Of a DNA stretch of 64,000 bases, positions 34,021 through 43,315 are shown piece after piece. The position numbers and the translations under genes are program-made. Location: NCBI RefSeq assembly GCF_024347395.1, contig NZ_AP025473.1:62001-126000 (forward strand). The letters run 5' to 3'. The notes under the pieces were generated by a model that saw only the letters and a program-made list of their open reading frames with translations, searched no databases and was not told the origin of the DNA. The stretch is from Vibrio cortegadensis (GTDB lineage Bacteria; Pseudomonadota; Gammaproteobacteria; Enterobacterales; Vibrionaceae). The first letter of the stretch is position 1, and each line of letters begins with the position of its first letter.

Positions 34021-34910
34021 GCAAATAACTCCGATAGAAAAGTAAGAGGCTCACGACTTAAAAAGAGTGAGGCAAAGGTATAGCTATTGGCACGACTTGG
34101 GGGCTGCGATTGTTTAAGCATGGTGGCCAACACTTCGGTAGTACCGGTGGCTTCAAACTTAAGTAATTCGACATTACTCTGTTTGAGTCCATTAATGGAC
34201 GCTTGCCACTCCTGCAGTTGTAAGCCTCGTTTTTGCGCTAACTGGCTGAGCTTATCGACGGGGCTTTGCCTATCCGCCGCCAGTGATTCTAGCTGCGCGA
34301 CCTGCGCCCCTTGCCAGTTCAATACGCTTCGTAATGGTTCAGGAGTTAAATTGGATTGAGGTTTAAATCGAGGCTGAATAATAGCTTTAGGCTGAGTGAA
34401 TTTATCCGTCTGTAAGCTTTGTTCTTTGGCGAGCCGGCGCGTCACCATCCCAAGCTCGGGAATATTGACCACGTCAAACAACGCCTTGGTACTTTTCGCA
34501 AAGTTCGCCAGTGAGCTTTCCGCAATCATCCACCCTTCCGCATAAAGCTTACCCGTGGGTTTATGTTTGTCATTCACATCCAAAAGCTTATTCGCCAGTA
34601 TTTCAGTCGCTCTCTCTGGTGATAAATGATGCCCCGATTGAACCGCGTTCCCCACCTGAAACTGATACGGATGCACTGACAATATTTGTCCCTGGCACAG
34701 CAGTGTTTCAAGCGCAGAGCGTGCCGACAGTATCGCGTCAGCCGATTGGCTTAGTGGGTGACGTTCTAAACTGACGTTACCAGCAAGGCCTCCCACTCGG
34801 TTGACGCTCGCGGTCATTACGCCCGCGACTTGGCTCAGTACCGCTTCACTTTGAGTTTGAATGTCCTGAGCGCTGTCAGGCCATTGGTGTGAGACCACTT
34901 GCCAAGTCAT
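34017..34910 (-). CDS. Phage tail protein of unknown role, 297 aa
   Basis: Not confidently assigned. The ATG at 34910 overlaps the previous stop (ATGA), so it is preferred over the non-ATG start 11 codons earlier. The protein is largely helical with Gln/Ser/Leu-rich stretches and no membrane segments ('SVHPYQFQVGNAVQSGHH', 'SPERATEILANKL'). It lies between a tail-fibre assembly-like gene and baseplate genes in a tightly packed operon, so a baseplate-associated role is likely. Confidence 0.55.
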   Translation of the reverse strand: MTWQVVSHQWPDSAQDIQTQSEAVLSQVAGVMTASVNRVGGLAGNVSLERHPLSQSADAILSARSALETLLCQGQILSVHPYQFQVGNAVQSGHHLSPERATEILANKLLDVNDKHKPTGKLYAEGWMIAESSLANFAKSTKALFDVVNIPELGMVTRRLAKEQSLQTDKFTQPKAIIQPRFKPQSNLTPEPLRSVLNWQGAQVAQLESLAADRQSPVDKLSQLAQKRGLQLQEWQASINGLKQSNVELLKFEATGTTEVLATMLKQSQPPSRANSYTFASLFLSREPLTFLSELFA

Positions 34911-35356
34911 ACCGATAAACCAGAAAGCGTTGGACGGCCACATTCAGGGAAATCTGGTTGCAGTAAGTATTCAACCAAGAGCTTTCTATCCATCAACAGT
35001 TTGTAATAATTCTCTTCTGTATTAGCGGTTTTGCGAAGTTCTGAATACTGCTCAGGGATTTGCATGTCTTCTGCGTATGGCTTTAATATTGTTTCAACCT
35101 TTTCAAGCTCTGCGGTTTGCCAAACTGTTTCAACGTCCGCAGCATCAGTTACAGGCTCGACATAAGGTGCGATAGCCCCAAAGTTACCATTAATAGCGCG
35201 TTGATAGAGCGCCAAACCATGCTCAGTGTCTGCATTATCACTTGCTGAAAACGGTACATATTCCTCAAATTCGGTAAATTGAACATCCATATCCAATCTC
35301 GTTTTTTCCACATTGACCCATTGAGGGTTTTTAGCCTCGACTATCGTTAACATCAT
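34907..35356 (-). CDS. Tail-fibre assembly chaperone-like protein
   Basis: A 149-aa protein right after the fibre gene. The segment 'ALYQRAINGNFGAIAPYV' is typical of short Vibrio phage fibre-assembly proteins, which help fold and attach fibres and are not in the virion. It overlaps the fibre stop by 4 bp. The second half is helical and charged. Two tandem ATGs are possible starts. Confidence 0.6.
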   Translation of the reverse strand: MMLTIVEAKNPQWVNVEKTRLDMDVQFTEFEEYVPFSASDNADTEHGLALYQRAINGNFGAIAPYVEPVTDAADVETVWQTAELEKVETILKPYAEDMQIPEQYSELRKTANTEENYYKLLMDRKLLVEYLLQPDFPECGRPTLSGLSV

Positions 35357-37584
35357 GCAATCCTTACGAACAACGTTGAGAAGTTCGTTATATTTGAATC
35401 CTTACAATTACCCATACAACGCCACGTTCCCGTTTGGTATGGCCCATAAAAACCTGAACTATTATCGGTAGGGCGCAACTTACTACCTGAAACCGTATCA
35501 CCAAATGAAAGATTGCGAATATCACTACGCATCAACCCGTATGAACCAACAACTCCAGCTTGTGGGGCAGTTGCCTTATTCAACGCTTCTACTGCCTTGT
35601 TGTAAGCAATTCGAACCGCGCTCGAAGTCGCCGCTCTCGCTGCGCTTTGAGAACTGACCGATGTGGACAGTTGCACCGTACCAGATTGCGCCGTTGTTGC
35701 ACTTCGATGCGTCCATTTACTGTGCGCTATACTTAGCGCTTCCGTAGCTTGGTTATAGGCCAGAGCTGCTTTGTCATGCGCTGTTTTTACCGCTTTTGAG
35801 CTTGCTGAGATGACTGAACTTGTGCTGTTCACCACATCGGAAATAGAGCGCCATGTATTCGTGTTTGGGCTTAATCCTTGACGAATGGCGGTGTAGAGCT
35901 GGCTGTAAGTTTTATTATCAAGCTTGGTTGAGTTCGTTACTGTCTCCGTTCGCTTCCAATAACGGCCATCAGCCGTGGCTTGGGTCATTTTACTAGCGGC
36001 AAGGTTGTAGGCTGATACACCTTTGTCATACGCCGTTTTTACGGCTCTTAAGCTTGCTGATATATCCGAACTGTTACTATTCACCACATCAGAAATAGAG
36101 CGCCATGTATTCGTGTTAGGACTTAAGCCTGCACGAATTGCGGTGTAAAGCTGGCTGTAAGTTTTATTATCAAGCTTGGTTGAGTTCGTTACTGTCTCCG
36201 TTCGCTTCCAATAACGGCCATCAGCCGTGGCTTGGGTCATCTTGCTTGCTGCAAGGTTGTAGGCGGCTACACCTTTGTCATAAGCTATTTTGACTGCTTT
36301 TGGGGTGGCGGCTAATGTTTCACTCGTTGAGTTCACCGCGCTCGACAACTTCGTGGCGCCATATACGGTGAGCGAGGCTTGAACATAACTCCACTTTGCA
36401 TTGGCTTTATTGAGCGCTTCCACCGCTTTATTGTATGCAGACCTTACCGCGCTTGGTGTTGAAGCTAACGTGGTACTCTCTGAACTGACCGATGTTGATA
36501 ATTGAACCGTACCAGTTTGAGCGGTTGTGCCTGCTCGATGTACCCACTTACTCGCCGCTAAGTCATACGCAGCATTGGCACGATTTAATGCCGCAACGCC
36601 TTTGTCATACGCTGTTTTCAACCCTTTCGCAGAAGCAACCAAAACTCTCGATACAGAACTTACGCTATCGGTAATCGACAATTTATCTATTTTTTCTTCG
36701 AGACGTTCATTCACTTCATATTGCTGGTAGTACTGCTCAAACCCTTCAAGATAGCGGCGGTCGGTAATGGCTCCCGCGCTGTTGATATCGGCAATTTTCG
36801 TCACGTAATGCTGATAACCATCACCGTCAACGTAGTCACTTAAAGTACTTTTACTGGCTTTAATCTCAACCTGAGTATGCCACTGGCTCAGAGGTCCACC
36901 CTGCCAGCTCGCATCAAGATACACCCCGCTAGAGTTTATGACGTTGGTTAATGTCATACCCGCATCAAGGTGACAACGCAAACCGCCCACATAACCGCAA
37001 CCAGCTTTAGCCAGATAATGACTACCGGATTTAGTGATCTTAAAACCATCACCTAAAAAGGCAGCGTGGCCAAACACATCAATGTTAGCTAAACGCTCCG
37101 CTTCATCCATACCAAACAAGCGAGAAGTAAAGTCAATCTGCCAAGTCGAGGCGCCCACCGTAATACCGGTGGCCTGCTTGGCATCTTGATAATTCATCAA
37201 TACTGAACGCGTCACCGAATTACCATTTTGTACGCCTGGTATCGATTCGAATTTAGCAATCGTCGGAATATGCATGATAGCGGCTAAGACATTATGGCTT
37301 TTGCTGCGAAGTCCTACCCAGTTAAACTCAAAATCTCCGACTCGCGTATCCATGATAAGGGAATAGACCACAGAGTTTGGCCCTACAAAGCCGTGCTGAG
37401 TGACCGTTGAGCGATATACAATCTGAGCCGCCGATGGCATGGTTTCATCACGGTCGATGGGAGCATTCGCGTCTTGCCCTGGCACCAATGCCAAAACAAA
37501 TTCATCAAGCTCAACAGGGGAAGCGATGGCTTCTTGCTGCGCTTTATACGTTTCAAACGCTTTGGTAATAATACTTTGCGCCAT
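35353..37584 (-). CDS. Tail fibre protein (P2 H-like)
   Basis: The receptor-binding fibre, 743 aa. The N-terminal 150 residues resemble the phage tail-collar fibre domain ('PSAAQIVYRSTVTQHGFVGP' and 'DTRVGDFEFNWVGLR'), which attaches to the baseplate. The shaft has many short repeats of 'AVKTAYDKGVSAYNLAASK' type, including a near-identical 84-residue duplication. The C-terminal 90 residues form the presumed receptor-binding tip. The ATG at 37584 has GAGGAAT just upstream and is preferred to the longer frame. The tip decides host range in this family. Confidence 0.85.
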   Translation of the reverse strand: MAQSIITKAFETYKAQQEAIASPVELDEFVLALVPGQDANAPIDRDETMPSAAQIVYRSTVTQHGFVGPNSVVYSLIMDTRVGDFEFNWVGLRSKSHNVLAAIMHIPTIAKFESIPGVQNGNSVTRSVLMNYQDAKQATGITVGASTWQIDFTSRLFGMDEAERLANIDVFGHAAFLGDGFKITKSGSHYLAKAGCGYVGGLRCHLDAGMTLTNVINSSGVYLDASWQGGPLSQWHTQVEIKASKSTLSDYVDGDGYQHYVTKIADINSAGAITDRRYLEGFEQYYQQYEVNERLEEKIDKLSITDSVSSVSRVLVASAKGLKTAYDKGVAALNRANAAYDLAASKWVHRAGTTAQTGTVQLSTSVSSESTTLASTPSAVRSAYNKAVEALNKANAKWSYVQASLTVYGATKLSSAVNSTSETLAATPKAVKIAYDKGVAAYNLAASKMTQATADGRYWKRTETVTNSTKLDNKTYSQLYTAIRAGLSPNTNTWRSISDVVNSNSSDISASLRAVKTAYDKGVSAYNLAASKMTQATADGRYWKRTETVTNSTKLDNKTYSQLYTAIRQGLSPNTNTWRSISDVVNSTSSVISASSKAVKTAHDKAALAYNQATEALSIAHSKWTHRSATTAQSGTVQLSTSVSSQSAARAATSSAVRIAYNKAVEALNKATAPQAGVVGSYGLMRSDIRNLSFGDTVSGSKLRPTDNSSGFYGPYQTGTWRCMGNCKDSNITNFSTLFVRIA
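35814..36317 (-). repeat. 252-bp direct duplication inside the fibre gene
   Basis: Two adjacent copies with period 252 bp (84 codons); for example AGCTTGGTTGAGTTCGTTAC begins at 35921 and again at 36173. The copies differ by scattered point changes, mostly silent, so frame is preserved. Confidence 0.9.
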
Positions 37585-37586
37585 GG

Positions 37587-38192
37587 TTATTCCTCTAAGC
37601 TCACCACGCAGCACTGGTGGTCCCAGTCCAGTGGTGACGCCGTCATCTGTAAAGTGGTGGTACTGATAATTTGATATTCATAACGGCGGCAAGTGCGCCC
37701 GTATTGCATCAACAGTTGTTCAAGTAACGTCGTGTTATCTGAAAGCTGTGAATCACTCAACCGAATGGTGATGATGTCCCAATCCCTTTCAGGCGTGCGC
37801 TCATCAATCTCGACCACGCCAACGCCCAAACGCTGAAAAATCCGAATAAAACCAGCCTTCTCGCCAGCGTCCCTGGCATTGACGAACGCGAACTTCACTC
37901 GCTTACGAAACAGTGAAGAGGGCTCATCTTTAAAACGGGTAATGTCTCGGTCCCAGGCTAAAACCTCTAGCAGCCGTTCACTGCATGTCATCGGATCAAG
38001 TTGCGCCAGTGGGTAAAGCAGCCAACAGCGAATCGCTTGCCAGTAATTCATCAAGCCTGTGGCAAGAAAATGCGGCTCTTTGAGTCCTTTTGCAATTGAG
38101 CGGCCATCCATCCACCACGGCACCGTGGAAGCAGGTAAGTGCGGCGTATTCGCATCATGATCAAGCGGATCCCCCTTTGGTGATTCATCCAT
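37587..38192 (-). CDS. Phage tail protein I family baseplate protein
   Basis: A 201-aa protein of the P2 I type. Central signature: 'LLYPLAQLDPMTCSERLLEVLAWDRDITRF', here seen as 'CSERLLEVLAWDRD', then 'RKRVKFAFVNARDAGEKAG'. It follows baseplate J with an 8-bp overlap and precedes the fibre, as in P2 (J-I-H). It is thought to link baseplate wedge and fibre. Confidence 0.82.
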   Translation of the reverse strand: MDESPKGDPLDHDANTPHLPASTVPWWMDGRSIAKGLKEPHFLATGLMNYWQAIRCWLLYPLAQLDPMTCSERLLEVLAWDRDITRFKDEPSSLFRKRVKFAFVNARDAGEKAGFIRIFQRLGVGVVEIDERTPERDWDIITIRLSDSQLSDNTTLLEQLLMQYGRTCRRYEYQIISTTTLQMTASPLDWDHQCCVVSLEE

Positions 38193-39369
38193 AACTCACC
38201 ACCACTTGGTTAAGCCTTGGAATGGCCAATTCACTCACAATATCAGGCTCATCAAAACGCACACTTAATAGTGAATCGTTCAACTCAGCATGAATTTCTT
38301 CAGTCAATTTACTAAAAGAAAACGTTGATTTCGGGTAGGTTCGAGTCACGTTTTTATAACTGTCACTTTCTCGAAACGCCGCTTTAACCATGTTTTCTAC
38401 ATCCGTTTTCAAACTAGCCTGGCGAGCCTCACTGATATTGGGTTTCACCCAAATAGACGCATTCACGGTATGCATGGTTTCTGGTAACCCTAAGCACAAC
38501 ACGTCATCACCATGACCATGATTGCCTTGCGCCATCACGTACACATTAAGCTGTTCTAGTAAATGGCTCGGAGTAATACCAACGTCCATCAAAATATACG
38601 CATTCGCCGTGCCCGGGCCTCTTGGTGCATCGTGTAAAAAGTAGATTTGATCACTGCGAACGCCGGCAACACTGGCAAGCATTGAGCGGTAAATCGCATC
38701 AATGTGATAACGACCGACGACACTGAACTGGTTACGAATACGCAGCGAGAGTTCTTCATCGTCTTCTAAGTCTGAGCCGAGCGTGGCTATCCAGTCGGCT
38801 TGGTTCATCGCGTGTGAAATGCCCGACACTCCGACAGGTAAAATTGAGTAATAACCCGCAGGTAAGTTATAACCACTGCCCGCCTTTTCGGCCTCACAAA
38901 TCACAAGTCCACTCGCTTGATGCGCTTCAATCAGTACTTCATCGACCACCACCATTCGATAAATTGTGTCTTCAATTCGATCCGTTTCAATCACGGTCCC
39001 TTTGGGGATCACAATGGGGTTCTCTGGTGTCTCTTTGAAAAAGGCCACAACGCCACGAGTTTTGGTCGCGGATTTACGTGCTAAGTCGACATCCCACGCC
39101 TTTAAATCGAGATAGATGCCTTTCGCCGTCGCCGCAAAGGTATTGGGCAACACATGACCGGCCAGTAAATTATCCATCAGCCACAGCGTTGGCGCGATCA
39201 CAATGGCTTTGATTAAGCGCCAGAAAGGAGACATTCGGCTGTCGTTACTGACTTTACTGCCTGCTGCTACCACCTCTTTTTCCAATTCAATGGCAATGGC
39301 TTCTTCCGTGGTCGGAATGCCTTCCTCGGTAATGATCTTTTTAAAATCGACTTGTGGGCGAATACTCAT
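38185..39369 (-). CDS. Baseplate wedge protein J (gp47-like)
   Basis: A 394-aa baseplate assembly protein. Family features: 'GSKVSNDSRMSPFWRL' early, 'LVICEAEKAGSGYNLPAG', 'GISHAMNQADWIATLGSDLE' and 'EELSLRIRNQF'. It is part of the conserved W-J-I-H order, with 4-bp and 8-bp overlaps to neighbours. Confidence 0.88.
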   Translation of the reverse strand: MSIRPQVDFKKIITEEGIPTTEEAIAIELEKEVVAAGSKVSNDSRMSPFWRLIKAIVIAPTLWLMDNLLAGHVLPNTFAATAKGIYLDLKAWDVDLARKSATKTRGVVAFFKETPENPIVIPKGTVIETDRIEDTIYRMVVVDEVLIEAHQASGLVICEAEKAGSGYNLPAGYYSILPVGVSGISHAMNQADWIATLGSDLEDDEELSLRIRNQFSVVGRYHIDAIYRSMLASVAGVRSDQIYFLHDAPRGPGTANAYILMDVGITPSHLLEQLNVYVMAQGNHGHGDDVLCLGLPETMHTVNASIWVKPNISEARQASLKTDVENMVKAAFRESDSYKNVTRTYPKSTFSFSKLTEEIHAELNDSLLSVRFDEPDIVSELAIPRLNQVVVSYG

Positions 39370-39692
39370 AACGGCACTCCCATTTCAATGTTTCCATACT
39401 CAGTAGTTTCGGCAAACATGCCAAGTAAACCAGGGGATTGCTCTTCCACTTCAGCAGTCCCTGGTTCAATACGTGTATCGGTTTCGATCAGCATTTCAAT
39501 GCGAGTTAACACATCTGCTCGTAAGATCCGACTACGCTCAGCTTGGTATTCACGCAGCAAGCCACTTTCTAAAATGGCGTGCTTGATATCCTGTCCTATG
39601 CTGTTTCTGTCACTGGTATAAATCGGCTGTTGACCCGCATCAAAATCCAATCCACCGTCACTGACAAGTAAATCAATATAAAGCTCATTCAT
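39366..39692 (-). CDS. DUF2590-type baseplate protein (gp25/W position)
   Basis: A 108-aa protein resembling DUF2590 of HP1/K139-group phages: 'LDFDAGQQPIYTSDRNSIGQ', 'DIKHAILESGLL' and 'RIEMLIETDTRIEPGTA'. The last pattern is like gp25/W wedge proteins. The start at 39692 overlaps the tape-measure stop (ATGA). Confidence 0.72.
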   Translation of the reverse strand: MNELYIDLLVSDGGLDFDAGQQPIYTSDRNSIGQDIKHAILESGLLREYQAERSRILRADVLTRIEMLIETDTRIEPGTAEVEEQSPGLLGMFAETTEYGNIEMGVPL

Positions 39693-42385
39693 GGGGCCAT
39701 TAACTCCTGCCACTCGTCGAGTTGGTCACGAGTAAACGGCTGCTCTTGCTTGATGATGATGTCGCCCGTGTGCATGCTCTTACTGTTATCGGTGTAACCA
39801 TTACCGCCAGCCTGAGTGATGTAGTTCGCCACCGATTGACCTTGCTCGGTTCCACCGTTTAAGTAATCCGATATAGGTTTGGTCATGCTTTCACGGCGCG
39901 CTTGCATGTCGATAACATCAGGATCAATACTTGGCATATTGGCCGCGTAGTTAACTGAGCCGTTCAACTGTGGCGCGGTTGCTGCTGCAAACTCAGCGTT
40001 GTACTGCGCTGCCGACTGATACGTAGGCACATTTTTCAACGCTTGTAACTGCGCTTTATATTCTATGGGGCTTGGTTGAGGCACTTCTGGCAGCACGGAC
40101 TGCGGCAACTGAGCACGATAATGAATACTGCTGTCTAGTGGCTCAACTTGAGATTGATATACCACAGGGCTGGGCTGCCCTAACTCTGGTAATACAGATT
40201 GAGTCACTGGAGACTGGGCACCGTAGCGATAAGGCTGCGCAACTTGTTGGTAATTACCTCGCGGATAGCCCGTTTTTTGTGCCATCACCTCTGGCATGGT
40301 TGGCTGTTCAACCTCCGTGCCGATGTTAATACCAGGGATAAGGTTCACTTTGTCGATGAGCCAATCAATACCATCCCCAACCAGTGCGAATGGACTTTTG
40401 AACACATCAAGCAATGAAGTGATGTACAAGCTGATGCCGTCATACACCATACCAAAGCCACCAACCGCGCGTTGCCATATGGCGGTGAACTGTTCTGGAA
40501 TAGTACCAAGCACGGCCATAGCAGCCGTTGGGCCATCTTTGAGCAAAGTGAAAAAGCTTTTTGCGACCGTCCACGCCGTTGTGAATGGTAAAATCAGCAG
40601 TTGAACACCCGCACCTAGAATATTCCACGCGCCTTGCCCAGCAAGAGCAATCCCTTGGAATACGCCCGATGCTCGGTCAAACATCCAACTCAATTGAGAC
40701 ATTAAGTACTGAACAAACGGATTACCTAAAATGCTATCAACGGCGCTATCCCATGTCCCGGTAATAAAATCAAAGCCCAGTCCAATTTGCTCGAACACCC
40801 ACCAATCACCCAAAGCGCTGGTCATAACATCCCAATTTGAGATCAAGGCATACGTGGCCACTCCAACTGCCGCTATTGCAGCAGGGATCCAAAAGATAGG
40901 GTTAGCCAACATCATGGCGGCACTTTTCAGCGCCGTCAGACCAAACGCTTTCATCCCACCAGATGCCGCCATCAGCGCTTTATCGACTAAGAACGTCGAC
41001 ACCGCATAAGCTTTGGAGGCCAGTGAGGCGTTTTTAGAGTAGACGCCTTGCTTTAACATCGAGTAATTAAATGCCCACAATGACCATTTTGCTTTGGTGT
41101 ACGCGCCATTCAGGCTAAGCACGCTGACTTTAGTGAACAATAAAGGCGTTTTTAGAGCGTTCATTGCCAAGCGACTGGCGCCCATGGTGAGATTGTAGGC
41201 GCCCATCACGCCAGCACCACCTGCGATGGCAAGTGCAAGGTAACTGGCATAACTGGTTAAGATTGGAAATTCTTGAGTGTAACCAAGCAGAGTTGTTAAG
41301 CCATCGGCCATGGCTCCTGCCACGCTATTGATAGCAGGAAGAATTAAGCCAAAAGCCCCCGCTCGTATCGCGTACCAACTCGACTCTAGTCGCTCCCATT
41401 GGTCGGTCATCGCGCCAGCCATGTTTTTAGCAAAATCAAGATTGGCCAAACCACCAAGGTCTGCAATATTTCCCTGCAAGGCGTTGGTTTTCCCAATGAG
41501 GTCAGTCACCACCATAATGGCTTCATCTGAGCCGAAAGCGGTTTTCAGTTGGGTGATTTCCGTTGAATCAAGCTCCCCGAACTTACCCTTGATGCTTTCA
41601 AGGATGTTGTACATCGGGAGTAGCTTGCCGTTGGTATCGGTAAAGCTTAAGCCCAATTTATCCTGAGCTTTTACGGCGCCCGTTAAGAACGCCTTGTATT
41701 TGGTGCCGGCTTCCGAGCCAGACATCGAGCCCTGCAGCATCCCCAAAATGGCCATTTGGTTTTTCATTTCAATACCGTGGGTTTTCGCAAGAGAACCAAT
41801 GCCTTTGAAAGCATCCGACATGCCTTGGCCCGTGGTTTTAAACTTCTCGACTGACTTGGCCGTCATGCCTGCGACGCGCTGCGCCCAATCACTTTTACCA
41901 ATAGCGTCAGCTTTGTCCTGGAACACCGAATACATGGTGCCCATGTAGTTGGTGATGGTCGCTGTATCGGCTTTGGTGGCAGCTGCAAGAATGGCCGAAC
42001 TTTCGGTCACGCCCGCAAGGTCTGCGCCCGACATATCACCCATCGCGGATTTTATGTCATAAGCCGCGCCCACCACTTCTGTTGCTGATTTTCCGTACTC
42101 AGCAGAAAAACCAAGGGCAGTTTGTTGAAGGGTTTTAAGATCGGCGTCTATCACGCCAAGGGATTTAACTTCACCAAGAACTCGGTCCATTTCGATTGCT
42201 GGCATAAACGCTTGTTTCACCGCATACCCTGACGCCACTAACCCAGCGGTACCACCGGCCATTTGCTTCCATGACTGACGGCTCACATCCGCCGTTTGTG
42301 TCACGGTTTTCTGAATGCCCTTTAAAGGCTTGGTTGCAAAATCTTGCAACCCTATTTGCATCATCAATTTATCAACAGAATTCAT
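39689..42385 (-). CDS. Tail tape-measure protein
   Basis: The 898-aa ruler that sets tail length and is injected with DNA. The N-terminal TP901-type domain is seen in 'LGFSAEYGKSATEVVGAAYD', 'MGTMYSVFQDKAD' and 'GSMSGSEAGTKYKAFLTG'. The middle has several hydrophobic helices, and the C-terminal part is Pro/Gln-rich with repeated 'SVLPE-PQPSP' blocks. It directly follows the frameshifted chaperone gene, the standard order in contractile and long-tailed phages. Confidence 0.9.
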   Translation of the reverse strand: MNSVDKLMMQIGLQDFATKPLKGIQKTVTQTADVSRQSWKQMAGGTAGLVASGYAVKQAFMPAIEMDRVLGEVKSLGVIDADLKTLQQTALGFSAEYGKSATEVVGAAYDIKSAMGDMSGADLAGVTESSAILAAATKADTATITNYMGTMYSVFQDKADAIGKSDWAQRVAGMTAKSVEKFKTTGQGMSDAFKGIGSLAKTHGIEMKNQMAILGMLQGSMSGSEAGTKYKAFLTGAVKAQDKLGLSFTDTNGKLLPMYNILESIKGKFGELDSTEITQLKTAFGSDEAIMVVTDLIGKTNALQGNIADLGGLANLDFAKNMAGAMTDQWERLESSWYAIRAGAFGLILPAINSVAGAMADGLTTLLGYTQEFPILTSYASYLALAIAGGAGVMGAYNLTMGASRLAMNALKTPLLFTKVSVLSLNGAYTKAKWSLWAFNYSMLKQGVYSKNASLASKAYAVSTFLVDKALMAASGGMKAFGLTALKSAAMMLANPIFWIPAAIAAVGVATYALISNWDVMTSALGDWWVFEQIGLGFDFITGTWDSAVDSILGNPFVQYLMSQLSWMFDRASGVFQGIALAGQGAWNILGAGVQLLILPFTTAWTVAKSFFTLLKDGPTAAMAVLGTIPEQFTAIWQRAVGGFGMVYDGISLYITSLLDVFKSPFALVGDGIDWLIDKVNLIPGINIGTEVEQPTMPEVMAQKTGYPRGNYQQVAQPYRYGAQSPVTQSVLPELGQPSPVVYQSQVEPLDSSIHYRAQLPQSVLPEVPQPSPIEYKAQLQALKNVPTYQSAAQYNAEFAAATAPQLNGSVNYAANMPSIDPDVIDMQARRESMTKPISDYLNGGTEQGQSVANYITQAGGNGYTDNSKSMHTGDIIIKQEQPFTRDQLDEWQELMAP

Positions 42386-42391
42386 TAATGA

Positions 42392-42831
42392 TCATTCTCC
42401 AGAAAGGGCTTTATTAATGCCATTGGCCACAATTTGTGCTTGGTTCTTGGCAAGCCACAAAGCGCGAGCATAGTTCTCAGTAGTGTCCGGTGCATGAGGC
42501 AAGTAATGCGCTTTTAAGGCGAACACTTGCTCCAATCCGTTGTCTTCAATCGCCTTGGCGTGGCGGATTAGTTTTTTACTTCGATGTCCAATTCACCTTG
42601 GAATTCACTGTTCACCGCACCGGCTAATTGCATGACCGCACCAGGGATTTTCAGAGCATCATCCAACGCTTTTTTGTCGTCTTTATGCACCACTCGGCGT
42701 AGATAGTTCGTCGTGGGTGCCACCTTATCGAAAGGCGTGGTTTCATTGGTGAGTTTGTTAAACGCTTCTAACGTGGGTTCAAAGCGCAGTTCGTTGCCGT
42801 TTACGGCGATTTTAATGGCTGGTTTTGTCAT
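42392..42831 (-). CDS. Frameshift product of the tail assembly chaperone (E+E'-like)
   Basis: If ribosomes slip back one base on AAAAAAC (42571-42577), the 87-aa chaperone continues for 59 residues ('LIRHAKAIEDNGLEQVF' to 'INKALSGE') to a TGA at 42392-42394, giving 146 aa. The extension frame has no start codon of its own, is fully open and ends 6 bp before the tape-measure ATG. This mirrors P2 E/E+E' and lambda G/GT, where the long form recruits the tape measure. The join on the minus strand is 42831-42571 then 42571-42392. Confidence 0.85.
42568..42831 (-). CDS. Tail assembly chaperone, short form (E-like)
   Basis: An 87-aa protein of the phage tail-assembly-chaperone type ('KIAVNGNELRFEPTLEAFN'). 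It binds the tape measure during tail assembly in related phages. It ends K-N-stop directly on a slippery heptamer. Its ATG overlaps the preceding stop by 4 bp. Confidence 0.8.
   Translation of the reverse strand: MTKPAIKIAVNGNELRFEPTLEAFNKLTNETTPFDKVAPTTNYLRRVVHKDDKKALDDALKIPGAVMQLAGAVNSEFQGELDIEVKN
42571..42577 (-). promoter_or_regulatory. Programmed -1 ribosomal frameshift site
   Basis: Minus-strand A-AAA-AAC in the zero frame (GTA AAA AAC TAA) is a canonical X-XXY-YYZ slippery sequence, with the zero-frame stop as the very next codon. Slippage moves ribosomes into the open extension frame. Confidence 0.82.
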
Positions 42832-43073
42832 GCTACTTCTCTTTTATTTAAGGTTTCATAGATTCGGTTGAAGCCATTTTCAATTTGACGCTCTACGCGC
42901 TCAAACCCGTCTTTGACTTCATCTTTCGTTGCGTAGTTTTCAGCAACGTGGGTTTTAAATTCAGCCAGTTCTTTAGTGACTGTGAAAAATTTAGTCACTA
43001 AAGCGGTCAATAAAATGGTTAACAGAGTGGCGGCTGCAATCAATACACTCATCCAAGCAGGATCTAATGCCAT
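42828..43073 (-). CDS. Single-pass membrane coiled-coil protein (lysis-associated?)
   Basis: An 81-aa protein. Residues 8-30 are a membrane helix ('VLIAAATLLTILLTALVT'), followed by a charged coiled coil ('GFERVERQIENGFNRIYETL'). The layout suits an inner-membrane spanin, an XhlA-like partner or a holin accessory. It lies next to a hydrophobic protein and a lysozyme-like gene, so a lysis role is inferred, not shown. Confidence 0.55.
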   Translation of the reverse strand: MALDPAWMSVLIAAATLLTILLTALVTKFFTVTKELAEFKTHVAENYATKDEVKDGFERVERQIENGFNRIYETLNKREVA

Positions 43074-43075
43074 CG

Positions 43076-43315
43076 CTACTCCCTCTGTTTGGGTGCCGGT
43101 ACCTCTTTCAAACGTTTACCTTGCAGTGAGGTAATCACATCATCGACGGTCTCTTGAAGCACATCGTTCGTCGTCAACGTTTTAAGGGTGTTTAATCCCC
43201 AAATCACGCATCGCGTTGCAAAGCGTTCTAAAATCACGCCCCAAGCAATCTGTAGAATCAAACCTTTCAGTACTTCCAAAAGGCTTTTGCCCATTACGCC
43301 AAGCAGAAAGTTCAT
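43076..43315 (-). CDS. Putative holin-like small protein
   Basis: A 79-aa protein whose first 45 residues are hydrophobic/amphipathic ('LLEVLKGLILQIAWGVIL', 'VIWGLNTLKTL') with a charged C-terminus ('GKRLKEVPAPKQRE'). It overlaps the lysozyme-like gene by 4 bp. Size, charge tail and position fit a holin, but the membrane topology is unclear. Confidence 0.5.
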   Translation of the reverse strand: MNFLLGVMGKSLLEVLKGLILQIAWGVILERFATRCVIWGLNTLKTLTTNDVLQETVDDVITSLQGKRLKEVPAPKQRE

